Source: Glaciecola sp. KUL10 (GTDB lineage Bacteria > Pseudomonadota > Gammaproteobacteria > Enterobacterales > Alteromonadaceae). Taken from it: DNA of 64,000 nt. The notes beneath the pieces are model-generated. The model was not told the origin of the DNA. It ran no database searches and worked only from the letters and a program-made list of their open reading frames with translations. A program made the position numbers and the translations under genes. Location: the NCBI RefSeq assembly GCF_003203515.1, contig NZ_BGNG01000004.1, forward strand, positions 248,001 to 312,000. Direction: 5' to 3'. This document shows positions 8,058-19,583 of this stretch, in pieces; position 1 is the stretch's first letter; the number at the start of each line of letters is the position of its first letter.

Positions 8058-9356
8058 ATGCATAACTCAACCCAGAAGCTTAAACCTAATGAAATAAAAA
8101 GTATACGCTGTGCTTTAGGCCTAGGCCGAACAGAATTTGCTAATTTATTGGGGCTCGGCAATCAAGGGGAGAGAACAGTAAGGGGCTGGGAGAAAGGCGA
8201 ACACCAACCCACGCCTAAGAAAGTTGAAGCAATCTTAGGTTTAGAAAACGAATTAAGATCAATACATCAAAAAGCCCCTTTCAAAAACATCAATCCGAAC
8301 TCTAACTTTAAATTTATTGACCTCTTTGCGGGTATCGGAGGTTTACGGCTTCCTTTTCAGCAATTAGGTGGTGAATGCGTTTTTACTTCTGAATGGGATA
8401 AGTTCGCGCAAAAGACATATTTAAAAAATTTTGGTGAAATGCCTAGTGGTGATATTACTCAAATAAGCGCATCTGATATTCCAGAGCACGATTTGCTATT
8501 AGGTGGATTTCCTTGCCAAGCGTTTAGTCAAGCTGGTTTAAGAAAAGGATTCAATGATACTCGAGGAACATTATTTTTTGAAATACAAAAAATATTAGTA
8601 GATAAGCGGCCGAAAGCCTTTTTGCTTGAAAATGTAAAACAACTTAAAGGGCATGATAAGGGGCGGACGCTCAAAACAATTTTGAGTATTCTTAGAGGGG
8701 AAGAAAGTGAGTCAATTCCTTCTGACCTTTTTATGAGTGAAGAGGCAAAAAATGCAGTGTCAGAAAAATTGAATTATTGGGTCGATTTTAAAGTCTTAAG
8801 AGCAGCAGATTTTGGAATTCCTCAAAATAGAGAACGAGTATTTATCGTTGGCTTTGACAAAGACTATTTTAATGATATTGACTTCGATACCGCTTTTAAA
8901 TGGCCCGAACCGCCCAAGAATGAAACTCAGTTGGGTGATATACTTGAAGACTTGTCTAGCATATCTCTATCTGATGATAAGTTTACTATTTCAGATAAGT
9001 TATGGGCAGGCCATCAGAAACGAAAGTCACAACACAAAGAAAAAGGTAACGGTTTTGGGTATTCTTTGTTTAGCGCTCATGATTCATATACGAATACCTT
9101 GAGTGCCAGATACTACAAAGATGGATCTGAGATCTTGATCGATCAGACTGAGCTAGGTAAAAACCCTAGAAAGTTAACACCTAGAGAATGCGCTCGACTA
9201 CAAGGTTTTCCAGAAGAATATAAGATCGATGCAGTATCTCAAGTTCAAATATATAAGCAATTTGGTAACTCGGTTTGTGTTAAGGTCATTGAGGCTATTA
9301 GTCAAGAGATGCTTCCTTTTTTGATTGAGAGACAGGAAGCATCACGAGTTGCTTAA
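8058..9356 (+). CDS. DNA cytosine-5 methyltransferase with N-terminal helix-turn-helix
   Basis: The 432-aa protein has an XRE-like HTH at about residues 10-60 (GRTEFANLLGLG ... RTVRGWEKGEHQPT), then a complete C5-methylase: motif I DLFAGIGGLRL (from 88), motif IV FPCQAFSQAG with catalytic Cys153, motif VI ENV (191-193), motif VIII QNRERVFIVGF, the RKLTPRECARLQGFP region and motif X YKQFGNSVCV. The catalytic half most resembles the Dcm/EcoRII group (DTRGTLFFE, LLENVKQLKGHD). It would protect host DNA from the divergent nuclease and probably represses its own promoter. All catalytic motifs are intact, so it should be active. The recognition sequence is not deducible. Confidence 0.93.
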   Translation: MHNSTQKLKPNEIKSIRCALGLGRTEFANLLGLGNQGERTVRGWEKGEHQPTPKKVEAILGLENELRSIHQKAPFKNINPNSNFKFIDLFAGIGGLRLPFQQLGGECVFTSEWDKFAQKTYLKNFGEMPSGDITQISASDIPEHDLLLGGFPCQAFSQAGLRKGFNDTRGTLFFEIQKILVDKRPKAFLLENVKQLKGHDKGRTLKTILSILRGEESESIPSDLFMSEEAKNAVSEKLNYWVDFKVLRAADFGIPQNRERVFIVGFDKDYFNDIDFDTAFKWPEPPKNETQLGDILEDLSSISLSDDKFTISDKLWAGHQKRKSQHKEKGNGFGYSLFSAHDSYTNTLSARYYKDGSEILIDQTELGKNPRKLTPRECARLQGFPEEYKIDAVSQVQIYKQFGNSVCVKVIEAISQEMLPFLIERQEASRVA

Positions 9357-9408
9357 TTAAGTTAACGCCTTGCCATCCATAGCAACGCAAAACTCCAAAA
9401 TTTATGAA

Positions 9409-11592
<2,184 letters not shown>

Positions 11593-11844
11593 TTAAGCTG
11601 TTTTAAATATCTACGATTGGTATGGCTAAATAATAGACACAATATGCAGTTTTTACACACTTATTAAACAGATTTTTTTAATCGGTTTTACTGGTTAAGT
11701 ATGGGTTTTAAATTACTTGTCTTGATGAGATATGTTTATTCAGCAATTCATCGCAAAAGTATCCGGTTCATCGCATGTTACTTGTATTTGGTGCTAAGCC
11801 TTTTTAGTTTTGCAAGATCATCATCTGATCGGTAAGGTCCTGTT

Positions 11845-12729
11845 TTGACTAATTTCATTTGCTCGTCGAAAGCTAAGTTGCTTGTCACTTTGTTTGTTTC
11901 GTTATTGTTGGTATGCACAACTGCACATGCTAGTTGGAAGCTTAATTGGATCGACGACTTCAACGGTAGTTCAGTAAATTGGTCGAACTGGACCGCGCAA
12001 ACGACCGCTAGTTATAACGACGAAATTCAGTGTTATACCGATGATGAAGTATCTCCGAATAAAAACTACGAAGTATCAAACGGCACGTTAAAAATACATG
12101 CTCGGCGACAAGGTATTGAATGTGAGGGGCAAAATGGAAGAAAACGTGATTGGACTTCGGGGCGACTTAATTCAAAAGACAAAGCTGAGTTTTTGTATGG
12201 ACGGATTGAAGCACGTCTTCGCTTTTTAAATCTAGAGGGTGGCACGTGGCCGGCGTTTTGGATGTTAGAAAATAGAATTGCAGAACAGCCTATAAAGGGA
12301 GATGACGATTCGATTGGGTGGCCTAATCCTGGCGCCGGCGAAATCGATATTTGGGAGTGGTATGGACACGGTGGCGGGCGTTTTATCACTAACTTCTTTA
12401 ATGTTGAAAAATGCGGAACCGAACATCGTTACCCTTATCCAAACGGTGTTGTTGACGTAACAAAATTTAACACTCATGCGGTGGAGTGGACGGCTGACGA
12501 TATAAAAATATTCTATAACGATACACTCGTTATAGAACACGATTTGAGCTCATGCTCGCAGTATGAAGAACCTATGTTTGTGTTATTGAACTTAGCAATG
12601 GGTGGCACTATTGGCGGTGAAGTGTCACCTAGTCTGCATCATGCAACATTGGAAGTTGATTATGTGGCGCATTGTGTAGCTTCTTCTAGCAGTCCAGCCG
12701 ACAGTTGCAATGAGTCAACCCCTCGCTAA
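11845..12729 (+). CDS. Secreted GH16 beta-1,3-glucanase (laminarinase-like)
   Basis: A 294-aa secreted glycoside hydrolase. The signal peptide runs from residues 1 to about 29 (hydrophobic LLVTLFVSLLLVCTTAHA). The GH16 catalytic motif GEIDIWEWYG gives nucleophile E166, D168 and acid/base E171 in the bulged ExDxxE form typical of laminarinases. DDFNG, WTSGRL and GTWPAFWML are further family hallmarks. The start must be TTG 11845: an in-frame TAA lies at 11833, no ATG exists before the signal sequence, and AAGG is 7 nt upstream. Beta-1,3-glucan is the likely substrate; related specificities cannot be excluded. It has no CBM, unlike the other GH16 gene in this window. Confidence 0.88.
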   Translation: MTNFICSSKAKLLVTLFVSLLLVCTTAHASWKLNWIDDFNGSSVNWSNWTAQTTASYNDEIQCYTDDEVSPNKNYEVSNGTLKIHARRQGIECEGQNGRKRDWTSGRLNSKDKAEFLYGRIEARLRFLNLEGGTWPAFWMLENRIAEQPIKGDDDSIGWPNPGAGEIDIWEWYGHGGGRFITNFFNVEKCGTEHRYPYPNGVVDVTKFNTHAVEWTADDIKIFYNDTLVIEHDLSSCSQYEEPMFVLLNLAMGGTIGGEVSPSLHHATLEVDYVAHCVASSSSPADSCNESTPR

Positions 12730-12874
12730 AAACGGAGGCCTCAGCGAAACCTCATAAACATCTTGAAACAATCAGGCTGTATATATTAACACTCTGAGCA
12801 CTTACACTTTGAATATAGAGTCATTCGAAGTGATTAGGTAAAAACCTTAATAGCAAATCTAAGAGTTGTTAATT

Positions 12875-13672
12875 ATGGGATTCAAAACAAGTTCGGTCGG
12901 CTTATTGTTTGTATTTATCATACTCTCAATATTTGCATCGCCTGCCAGTGCAAATCGTTTAGAAGTCCAAAGTGATGCCGATTGGTTTTTTCACTTGGGC
13001 GCTTTAGCCTTACTTTATTTGCATATTGCAGGTGGCGCGATTGGTATTGTCTCGGGGGCGCTCGCAAGTTTGACTGTCAAAGGCAGTAAGAGCCATCGCA
13101 TTGCCGGTAAAGTGTTTTTCTGGGGTATGTTAATTTGCTATTTGATTGGTGCACTTGTCGCCCCTTTTCTCGATTCTCAACAAAGCACTAATTTTGTAGC
13201 GGCCATATTGGCGCTCTATCTCCTTGTAAGTGGTGTCAATGCAGCTAGGCGTCGCAATTTTACTGCTCAGACGAGTGAAAAAATCGGTTTGCTTGTTGCA
13301 ACAGCGATCACTTTGTTGGGCGCCGTGTTTATGTATCTCTCTTCTCAAAGTCCAAATGGCTCAGTAGATGGTTCACCACCACAAGCTTATATATTATTTG
13401 TCGTTGCAGGAGGTTTAGCTGTATTGGGAGAGCTTCAGGTTATTTATAAGAAAAGACTTTCAAACACAGCCAGAATCGCTCGACATTTATGGCGAATGTG
13501 CATGTCTTTTTTTATCGCGTCTGGTTCTTTATTTTTTGGTCAGGCACAGTTTTTTCCTAGCTGGTTTAACGAGAGCCTTTTGCCTTTGATGCTTGGCTTC
13601 TTTCCTTTTTTGATTATGCTCATTTATCTGGTGAAGTCGTCAGCTCAAGCGCTCAAAGCAACAAGGTTTTAA
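12875..13672 (+). CDS. DUF2306-like integral membrane protein
   Basis: A 265-aa inner-membrane protein with about seven hydrophobic helices. The HLGALALLYLHIAGGAIGIVSGALASL ... KGSKSHRIAGKVFFWGM pattern, with conserved His, Gly and Lys-Gly around the second and third helices, resembles the DUF2306 predicted membrane family. The function is unknown. A cleavable-looking N-terminal segment (ASPASAN) precedes the helices. ATG 12875 is preferred over TTG 12866 because AAGAG lies 9 nt before it. The gene overlaps the convergent small membrane-protein ORF by 4 bp. Confidence 0.75.
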   Translation: MGFKTSSVGLLFVFIILSIFASPASANRLEVQSDADWFFHLGALALLYLHIAGGAIGIVSGALASLTVKGSKSHRIAGKVFFWGMLICYLIGALVAPFLDSQQSTNFVAAILALYLLVSGVNAARRRNFTAQTSEKIGLLVATAITLLGAVFMYLSSQSPNGSVDGSPPQAYILFVVAGGLAVLGELQVIYKKRLSNTARIARHLWRMCMSFFIASGSLFFGQAQFFPSWFNESLLPLMLGFFPFLIMLIYLVKSSAQALKATRF

Positions 13673-13944
13673 AGAGACTTCTCTACGCGACAATACAATA
13701 TGTATGCAACTGGAATGGCTGATAAACACGCGCCAATGTCCATTAGGTCAAATACTTTTGGGCTCCAATATTGTTGAACTTCATGTATCAGCACACCCAC
13801 AGCGACACTACACGAAACTATTAGAAAACGCTTGCTGGTTGAAGTTTGTAATATGAAACTGGCAAGAAGGCTGAGACCAAGAACGCACAGAAAACTGTCT
13901 ATTAAGTCAGTTTTTAAAATAACTTTGTGCAATCTTTTGCGCAT
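13669..13944 (-). CDS. Small VanZ-like membrane protein
   Basis: A 91-aa protein with about three hydrophobic helices. Its C-terminal half, LIHEVQQYWSPKVFDLMDIGACL, has the E-x2-Q ... F-D-x2-D pattern seen in VanZ-like membrane proteins. ATG 13944 lies inside the end of the upstream halogenase-like gene (38-nt overlap), and no good Shine-Dalgarno is visible, so translation would depend on coupling. It could be a genuine short gene at the end of the regulator-halogenase transcript or a chance frame. The amino-acid pattern favours a real gene. Confidence 0.5.
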   Translation of the reverse strand: MRKRLHKVILKTDLIDSFLCVLGLSLLASFILQTSTSKRFLIVSCSVAVGVLIHEVQQYWSPKVFDLMDIGACLSAIPVAYILYCRVEKSL

Positions 13945-15394
13945 AGTTAAGAGCTTGTTCAACGGGGGCGATATTATTCACTGGCTTCAAATTTTCTGGG
14001 AAAGCGCCCATGCCCGCAAATATGCAGTACCAAGACGGACGCAGGTAAACCAAGCCTTGTGCATGTTTAGAAAGGCTTTGCTCGAAGTCTTGCCTACTTA
14101 GCCATGCCTGTTTTAATTCAGCGAATATGGCGGGTGTTGCCTTATTGAACTGATTGTCTCGCCAGTATTGAGTGTCGTCTCTTTTGCTGAGTTGGTAATG
14201 CGCTGCAATATAATCTCTGACACCGTCAAATGTGGTGTTGAGTTGTTTGTTAAAAGTATTTCTTTTGTTATCTAAGGGTTGCGCAGCGTTATCGAATTGT
14301 TGGATAAATTGGTCGACGGTCAGTTGCGTAAGCATCAACGCAGTCGCTTCTAGGGGCTCTATAAATCCTTGGGATAGGCCTACTGCCAAACAGTTTTTAT
14401 GCCAATGCTCGCCTAGTCGACCTATTCTCATAGATAGATGTTTTACCCTTACATCGGCGTTTTCATCAATGTTTAGTTGCTGTCGTAGTTCTTGCTCAGC
14501 GTCATTCGGGCTTATATGGTGATCACTGTAAACATATCCGTTTCCTTGCCTAGAAGTCAGAGGGATTTTCCACATCCATCCATTGCTAAGGGCAATTGAG
14601 CGCGTTTGTACTTCGAGCTTAAGGTTTGAATCATTTGGCGTTTGAATCGCGACTGCAGCATTGTTTAATAAGCTGTCAGCATAAGAAACATAATTGCGCT
14701 TTAAGGTTTGGTGAATTAGACGTGCCCGAAACCCTGTGCAATCAATAAATAACTCGGCGCCTAAGTCACCGTGATTTTCGGTGACGACTTTTTCTATATC
14801 ACCAGAGAGATGAGAAATGACATCAGTTACGTTATCGATTATATGAGTCAGCCCTTTTTGGCAGGCTTTCAGTTTTAGAAAGTGGCCTAGTTTTGCTGAG
14901 TCGAAATGGTAAGCATAGTCTATTTCTTGTATTCCCTCACTTAGCGCTTTAGCAGACAAAGCCGGATTAATTTTTTGTCTAGCTAATTCACCACTAATAA
15001 AAAAGTCGCCTGGATTAGTATGTGATTGACCACCATGTCGTTTAACTTGGCAATTGTGAAAAAACATGTCGGCAGTTGGTTTATCTAGTGCGCAAAAGAA
15101 GGGGTGAAAATAGTCTTTGAATCCTTGTCTACCTGACCAGTTCTCAAAGTTGATCCCGACTTTGTAGGTAGCGTCACAAGCAGGCATCCACTCTTCTTCG
15201 TTTATGCCAAGACGCGCAAAGAAGGTTTTTAAGTAAGGCGTTGCACCTTCTCCAACACCAATAATGCCGACGTCTGCGGATTCTACAAGTGTAACTTGAG
15301 TAGTTGGCCATGCATGAATGATCAGATTAGCTGCCATCCAACCAGCGGTTCCCCCGCCAACGATAACAATTGATTTTGGAGTATGCACTGACAT
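13907..15394 (-). CDS. Tryptophan-halogenase-like flavoprotein (first copy)
   Basis: A 495-aa flavin-dependent protein of the PrnA/tryptophan-7-halogenase family. It has the FAD loop VGGGTAGWMAA (12-22), the GVGEGATP segment, the conserved lysine equivalent to PrnA Lys79 at K78 (ATYKVGI), the halogenase signature W-x-W-x-I-P as WMWKIP (about 274), and GLSQGFIEPLEATAL with the Glu equivalent to PrnA Glu346. All halogenase landmarks are therefore present. It starts 1 bp after the LacI-type regulator on the same strand. Such genes recur beside TonB receptors in sugar-utilisation loci of marine gammaproteobacteria, where their substrate is unknown, so halogenation is not proven. A partner flavin reductase is not in the window. 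Confidence 0.88.
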   Translation of the reverse strand: MSVHTPKSIVIVGGGTAGWMAANLIIHAWPTTQVTLVESADVGIIGVGEGATPYLKTFFARLGINEEEWMPACDATYKVGINFENWSGRQGFKDYFHPFFCALDKPTADMFFHNCQVKRHGGQSHTNPGDFFISGELARQKINPALSAKALSEGIQEIDYAYHFDSAKLGHFLKLKACQKGLTHIIDNVTDVISHLSGDIEKVVTENHGDLGAELFIDCTGFRARLIHQTLKRNYVSYADSLLNNAAVAIQTPNDSNLKLEVQTRSIALSNGWMWKIPLTSRQGNGYVYSDHHISPNDAEQELRQQLNIDENADVRVKHLSMRIGRLGEHWHKNCLAVGLSQGFIEPLEATALMLTQLTVDQFIQQFDNAAQPLDNKRNTFNKQLNTTFDGVRDYIAAHYQLSKRDDTQYWRDNQFNKATPAIFAELKQAWLSRQDFEQSLSKHAQGLVYLRPSWYCIFAGMGAFPENLKPVNNIAPVEQALNYAQKIAQSYFKN

Positions 15395-15395
15395 A

Positions 15396-16439
15396 TTAAT
15401 CCATATGTTTGTTGGTTGATTGACGTATCACTAATTGCGGGCGGTAACAAATATGCATGGCGTTGGCTTCCAACTGTTGATGTTTTTTACGCTTTTCAAT
15501 TAGTTGAATTAACAACTTGGTTGCTTGCTTTGCGATATCGTAGTTTGGTTGTGCGGCAGTGGTGAGCCTCGGTAATGTTTGACGCGAAAATGGACTGTCC
15601 TCAAAGCCAGCGATCGCTAAATCCTTAGGAACCTCGACCCCTTCGAGGCGAGCAGCAAATAAAGCGCCTGCCGCAATTTCATCGTTACAAGCAAAAATAG
15701 CACTTGGGGGAGAATCGAGCGCCAACAGTGATTTAGCACCACGAACACCAGACTCAAACGAGTAAGAGCCACTGACTGTATAGCCTTGTTTGAGCGTTAA
15801 ATCGTGTTTTTCTAGGGCTTTTATGTAACCGCGTTCTCGCTCATGACTCGATTTGTGGTCATCGTCACCCCGCAAAAAGCCGATATCTGCATGACCTTGT
15901 GTTATCAAGTGTTCAGTGATTTCAAAAGCTGCCGCTTGGTCATCAACGTAAACACAAGGGCTGTCCCCCAAATCAGTGTCATTGCCGGAGATAACTCTCA
16001 CAAGCGCGATATCTCGTTCGTTCAAGGCTTTTATCACCTCTGGCGATTCTGATAATGGAGGGCAAATAATAAGGCCAGCTAATTGAGAACGCTTTACCAT
16101 CATATTAAGTTGGTCAACGATAGACTCACTTGATGACGAGCAGGGATGTATAACGAGTTCGTAGTCACGTTCTTGGCAACCATCAAGTATGCCATTTTGC
16201 ATATCGATAATGTAATAGGCATTAGGGTTATCATATACAAAGCCAAGTGAGTACGATTGAGTCGCCGCCAAATTCCTTGCAGCATGATTGGGCAGGTAAT
16301 TGAGTTCTGCAATCGCCTTTTTAACTTTTTCTAAGGTTTTCGCTCCCACTGATGTCTCATGATTAGTCACCCGTGAGACTGTTTTGATAGAGACATTTGC
16401 TAAGCGCGCAACATCTTTAATAGTTGCTTTTGTTTTCAT
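15396..16439 (-). CDS. nagR: LacI-family regulator, probable GlcNAc repressor NagR
   Basis: A 347-aa repressor. The N-terminal LacI helix-turn-helix and hinge (IKDVARLANVSIKTVSRVTNHE ... NYLPNHAARNLA) is followed by a periplasmic-binding-protein-like effector domain. It is divergent from a TonB receptor-hex-nagK-nagB-nagA-permease run, and three CG-centred palindromes lie between them, so it very probably controls that run. In Shewanella a LacI-family NagR responds to a GlcNAc-pathway intermediate; the effector here is inferred by analogy. A TTG at 16472 would add 11 residues; ATG 16439 is preferred because the HTH then begins in the usual position. It forms a two-gene unit with the halogenase-like gene. 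Confidence 0.87.
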   Translation of the reverse strand: MKTKATIKDVARLANVSIKTVSRVTNHETSVGAKTLEKVKKAIAELNYLPNHAARNLAATQSYSLGFVYDNPNAYYIIDMQNGILDGCQERDYELVIHPCSSSSESIVDQLNMMVKRSQLAGLIICPPLSESPEVIKALNERDIALVRVISGNDTDLGDSPCVYVDDQAAAFEITEHLITQGHADIGFLRGDDDHKSSHERERGYIKALEKHDLTLKQGYTVSGSYSFESGVRGAKSLLALDSPPSAIFACNDEIAAGALFAARLEGVEVPKDLAIAGFEDSPFSRQTLPRLTTAAQPNYDIAKQATKLLIQLIEKRKKHQQLEANAMHICYRPQLVIRQSTNKHMD

Positions 16440-16598
16440 CTTTTGTCCGCTCTTATCACGTTTTATTAACAATAAATGTTGTTTGAAAATAAAAGTTCAA
16501 ATAAATCAATATCTTTTTTTATATTCGAGTGATCCATTTGTTTATTTTTTGTGATTACTGTTGCATTTATAATCTATGTGAGTAACACTACAACTAAA

Positions 16599-16612
16599 TG
16601 ACAGCGTTGTCA
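16599..16612. promoter_or_regulatory. NagR-type operator 1
   Basis: TGACAGCGTTGTCA differs from a perfect palindrome at one symmetrical pair. It has the central CG usual for LacI-family operators. It is the site farthest from the receptor start and may serve the nagR promoter. Confidence 0.75.
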
Positions 16613-16661
16613 CTAAGAAATTCGGCAGGAGTTTTTAGTGAAAACGTTTTTATTTTGAAAT

Positions 16662-16681
16662 AAATGACAACGTTGTCATTT
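16662..16681. promoter_or_regulatory. NagR-type operator 2 (perfect palindrome)
   Basis: AAATGACAACGTTGTCATTT is a perfect 20-bp palindrome centred on CG. It matches in form the GlcNAc-regulon operator described for the LacI-type NagR of Shewanella and relatives, recalled from knowledge and not searched. It is the strongest of three sites in this intergenic region. Confidence 0.85.
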
Positions 16682-16778
16682 TATGGTCAAATCATATTTA
16701 ACAAGCGATTGTTGAGATGAATTTGTTTGAGTACAAGCAAAAGAATGACTGAATGGACAACGTTTAAAAAAGTAAAAA

Positions 16779-16792
16779 TGACAACGCTGTCA
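16779..16792. promoter_or_regulatory. NagR-type operator 3
   Basis: TGACAACGCTGTCA lies 30 bp upstream of the receptor ATG and differs from perfect symmetry at one pair. Its position would let a bound repressor block transcription of the whole receptor-to-permease run. Confidence 0.78.
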
Positions 16793-16822
16793 AAGCGTGA
16801 TTTGCAATAAGAGACAAAACAA

Positions 16823-19564
16823 ATGAAACCATCAAAAGGGCACAACATTATGAAAAGCACAAAGCTTGCACTAGCAGTTGGTGTCGCGCTAGGGACTATC
16901 AACTTATTAGGAACTTCGACAGCGTTTGCACAAGAATCAAATGCAGATAACCTCGAAGTAATTGAAGTTAAGGGACTTAGAGCAAGTACCAAAGCCAATC
17001 TGAACGAGAAACGATTTGCAAACGCAGTTGTTGATTCAATTACGGCAGAAGATATTGGCCAATTCCCAGATAAAAACGTTGCTGAGTCACTATCTCGTAT
17101 CCCGGGTATTACAATTGATAGAACCTTCGGTGAAGGGCAAGGTGTCACAATTCGAGGTGTTCAACCAGATCAAAACTTAACCTTAATCAATGGGCAGGCG
17201 GTTGGAACGGGTCAATGGTTTGTTTTGTCAGATGCAGCGCGTAACTTTAACTTTGAGATACTAGCATCTGAAATGGTCGCAGGTTTGGAAGTATATAAAT
17301 CTGCACAAGCTGATATTGACGAAGGTGCATTAGGTGGAACGGTAATCCTAAGAACCAGAAAACCTATGGACCTTGATGCTAATACGATTCAATTCTCGAC
17401 TGAAATGCAATACAACGATATTTCTGAAGAATTCGACCCTTCAGTTTCTGGATTATATAGTTGGAAAAACGATGAAGAGACATTTGGTGTCCTTGCATCT
17501 GTTAGTTACCAGAAACGCTCAGTACTGCGCGAGACAAATGAAGACTTTGGTTGGTTTGGTCCTACTATTCCAAGAATCGACCCGCTGATTGAAGCACCAC
17601 AAGGTGCAAGTGAAAAAGGTGCATTACCTTGGGGGATGGGTTCAGCCTTGTTCCAACAAGATAGGGCGCGAGTGGGTTTTGATATCAATGCACAATGGAG
17701 ACCGACGGATGACTTAGATTTGAATCTACACTATTTAAGTTCGACCCTAGAAGCTGACAACGTTAACTCTAACTTAATTGGCATTGGCTTTAGAGGTATC
17801 GCTTATGTCGGTGCGGATACGAATGCTGGCACCGTGAGCAATGGCGTTGTCGAAAGCTTGCAAGTGCGTGGATACGATGCAAGACCAGGATGGGCTAGAC
17901 ATATCGCTTACGATAATATTTATCGCGAGGGTTCTGAAATGTCGACCGAAATCCTTGATTTTGAGGGTAACTATACGCTTTCTAGTGGAACCCTTCACTG
18001 GCAGATCGGAACTACAACAGGTAAGGGTGACAACCGTGATTTCTTTACCGAATTTTGGGTAGATGCAAACGATCCTCGTGCTAATTTTGATTTCTATAAT
18101 CCAGGCGGCGCGGCTCCAGCTATTGACTTCACAACAGCAAGTCCATGGCTGCAAAACCCTACTGACCAAATGTGGTTAGGTGGCATTTTTGATCAAGCAA
18201 ACAAAACTGAAGATAAAGAAAACTATCTCCAATTTGACTACACACACGAAGTCGATCTTGGTGCCATTACAGAAATTAAGTCTGGTGTTAAACTTCGTGA
18301 TAGAAGCTTTTCACAAAACAGAAATCGCACCAGTCTTTCTAATCTTGCCCCCGTTGGCGAAGGTAGTCTAGGGCCTGCAAGTGACTTCTGGTCTGGTGAT
18401 ATCCTTACGGTAGAGCACTCAAACACAAATGGATTTGCAGCGAGTTATTTCAACCCGGATCGCGATGCGATGTATCAAGCGCTATATGCAGTAGCAGAGT
18501 GTGGTGCCGATACCACTGTATTATGTCGTAATACAGATGTATTTCTACGTGATGCTTCTTTTGAAATAGAAGAAGACATTACTGCACTATACGTCATGGC
18601 TAACTTTAACTCTGATGGCTTGCGCGGAAACATAGGCTTGCGTTACGTTGAAACCGACTCAACGTCAAATGGCTTTGATTTGGTCAGTGGTCAAGCAGTT
18701 TCATTTAACAACGAATATAAAGAGTGGTTGCCAAGCTTAAACGTTGCATATGACCTAAATGAAGATTTGGTTTTGCGTTTTGCAGCTTCTCGTGTATTGA
18801 CGCGTCCAGCGCCTTTCCAGTTGGCGCCAGCGGTTAATTTAACGCCTGAAACAAGCTCTGGTTCGGCAGGTAATCCAGAACTTCAGCCGTTGACTGCCAA
18901 TCAGTTTGAAGCCGGTTTAGAGTATTACTTTGCTGATACTTCGATTGTTTCAGCAACCATGTTTAAGAAAGATATCAATGACTTTATCTTCACCAAAACC
19001 GTTGCCAAAGAAATCAATGGTCAGCAAATCAATCAGCTCAGAACACCTGAAAATGGCGGCTCGACAACGATTGACGGTATTGAGTTCCAGATTCAACATG
19101 TGATGGATAATGGTGTAGGTGCATATTTCAACTACACGTATACTGATGTGGGTGATGCAGTTATTGACGAAGCAGTAGCGGTTACTGATGAGCAAGGCAA
19201 CATTGTTGGTGCTACTTTGTCTGAGCGTTCTGTAAGATTCCCGAATACTTCTAAGGATTCATACAACTTAGGTGTGTTTTACGAAACAGCGTCTTATAGT
19301 GCTCGTCTAAACTATAACTACCGTTCAGAGTACTTTATTGCTGCAGCCGAAATTGGTGACAACTTCAGAGATGAACAAGCTCAAATGGATGCGCAATTTA
19401 GCTACAATATCAATGAAAACATTACCTTAAAATTAGAGGCGTTAAATTTAACCAACGAAATTTGGGAGAATTACTACGAACGCAACACCGACGGTTTACG
19501 TCTAGGTGGAACGCAAAGTTCTAACGGACGTCGCTTCTACGTGGGTGCAAACTTCCGTTTTTAA
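16823..19564 (+). CDS. TonB-dependent receptor, probable chitooligosaccharide/GlcNAc uptake
   Basis: A 913-aa outer-membrane receptor. A signal peptide ends near residue 36 (TSTAFAQ). The plug domain begins with ANAVVDSITAEDIGQFPDKNVAESLSRIPGITID and has the RGVQPDQNLTLINGQ segment, as in the long carbohydrate-type receptors of Xanthomonas and Alteromonadales. A 22-strand-type barrel follows, ending in the aromatic FYVGANFRF. A TonB-box-like LEVIEVKG follows the signal. A second in-frame ATG at 16850 with AAAAGGG upstream is an equally possible start. It is the first gene of the Nag operon and lies directly behind three operators, so its substrate is inferred to be a GlcNAc oligomer. Confidence 0.9.
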   Translation: MKPSKGHNIMKSTKLALAVGVALGTINLLGTSTAFAQESNADNLEVIEVKGLRASTKANLNEKRFANAVVDSITAEDIGQFPDKNVAESLSRIPGITIDRTFGEGQGVTIRGVQPDQNLTLINGQAVGTGQWFVLSDAARNFNFEILASEMVAGLEVYKSAQADIDEGALGGTVILRTRKPMDLDANTIQFSTEMQYNDISEEFDPSVSGLYSWKNDEETFGVLASVSYQKRSVLRETNEDFGWFGPTIPRIDPLIEAPQGASEKGALPWGMGSALFQQDRARVGFDINAQWRPTDDLDLNLHYLSSTLEADNVNSNLIGIGFRGIAYVGADTNAGTVSNGVVESLQVRGYDARPGWARHIAYDNIYREGSEMSTEILDFEGNYTLSSGTLHWQIGTTTGKGDNRDFFTEFWVDANDPRANFDFYNPGGAAPAIDFTTASPWLQNPTDQMWLGGIFDQANKTEDKENYLQFDYTHEVDLGAITEIKSGVKLRDRSFSQNRNRTSLSNLAPVGEGSLGPASDFWSGDILTVEHSNTNGFAASYFNPDRDAMYQALYAVAECGADTTVLCRNTDVFLRDASFEIEEDITALYVMANFNSDGLRGNIGLRYVETDSTSNGFDLVSGQAVSFNNEYKEWLPSLNVAYDLNEDLVLRFAASRVLTRPAPFQLAPAVNLTPETSSGSAGNPELQPLTANQFEAGLEYYFADTSIVSATMFKKDINDFIFTKTVAKEINGQQINQLRTPENGGSTTIDGIEFQIQHVMDNGVGAYFNYTYTDVGDAVIDEAVAVTDEQGNIVGATLSERSVRFPNTSKDSYNLGVFYETASYSARLNYNYRSEYFIAAAEIGDNFRDEQAQMDAQFSYNINENITLKLEALNLTNEIWENYYERNTDGLRLGGTQSSNGRRFYVGANFRF

Positions 19565-19583
19565 TTGAAGCATAGCAAGCCAT

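Larger units (their letters stand above)
16440..16822. other. Divergent control region between nagR and the TonB receptor
   Basis: This 383-bp gene-free stretch holds three repressor-type palindromes, listed separately. It also has a perfect AAAACGTTTT palindrome at 16641-16650, a weaker half-site-like GGACAACGTTT near 16755, and an inverted repeat TTTGAA-N8-TTCAAA at 16482-16501 on the nagR side. AT-rich tracts would fit promoters for both directions, but no -35/-10 pair is clear enough to call. Confidence 0.6.

Noticed and set aside
5992-9408. Integrated element at tRNA-Phe
   Set aside because: No integrase and no direct repeat of the tRNA 3' end were found, so only a loose accessory patch is claimed.
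16641-16650. AAAACGTTTT as a fourth NagR operator
   Set aside because: It is palindromic but lacks the TGACA arms of the other three sites and lies in AT-rich sequence where chance symmetry is common.
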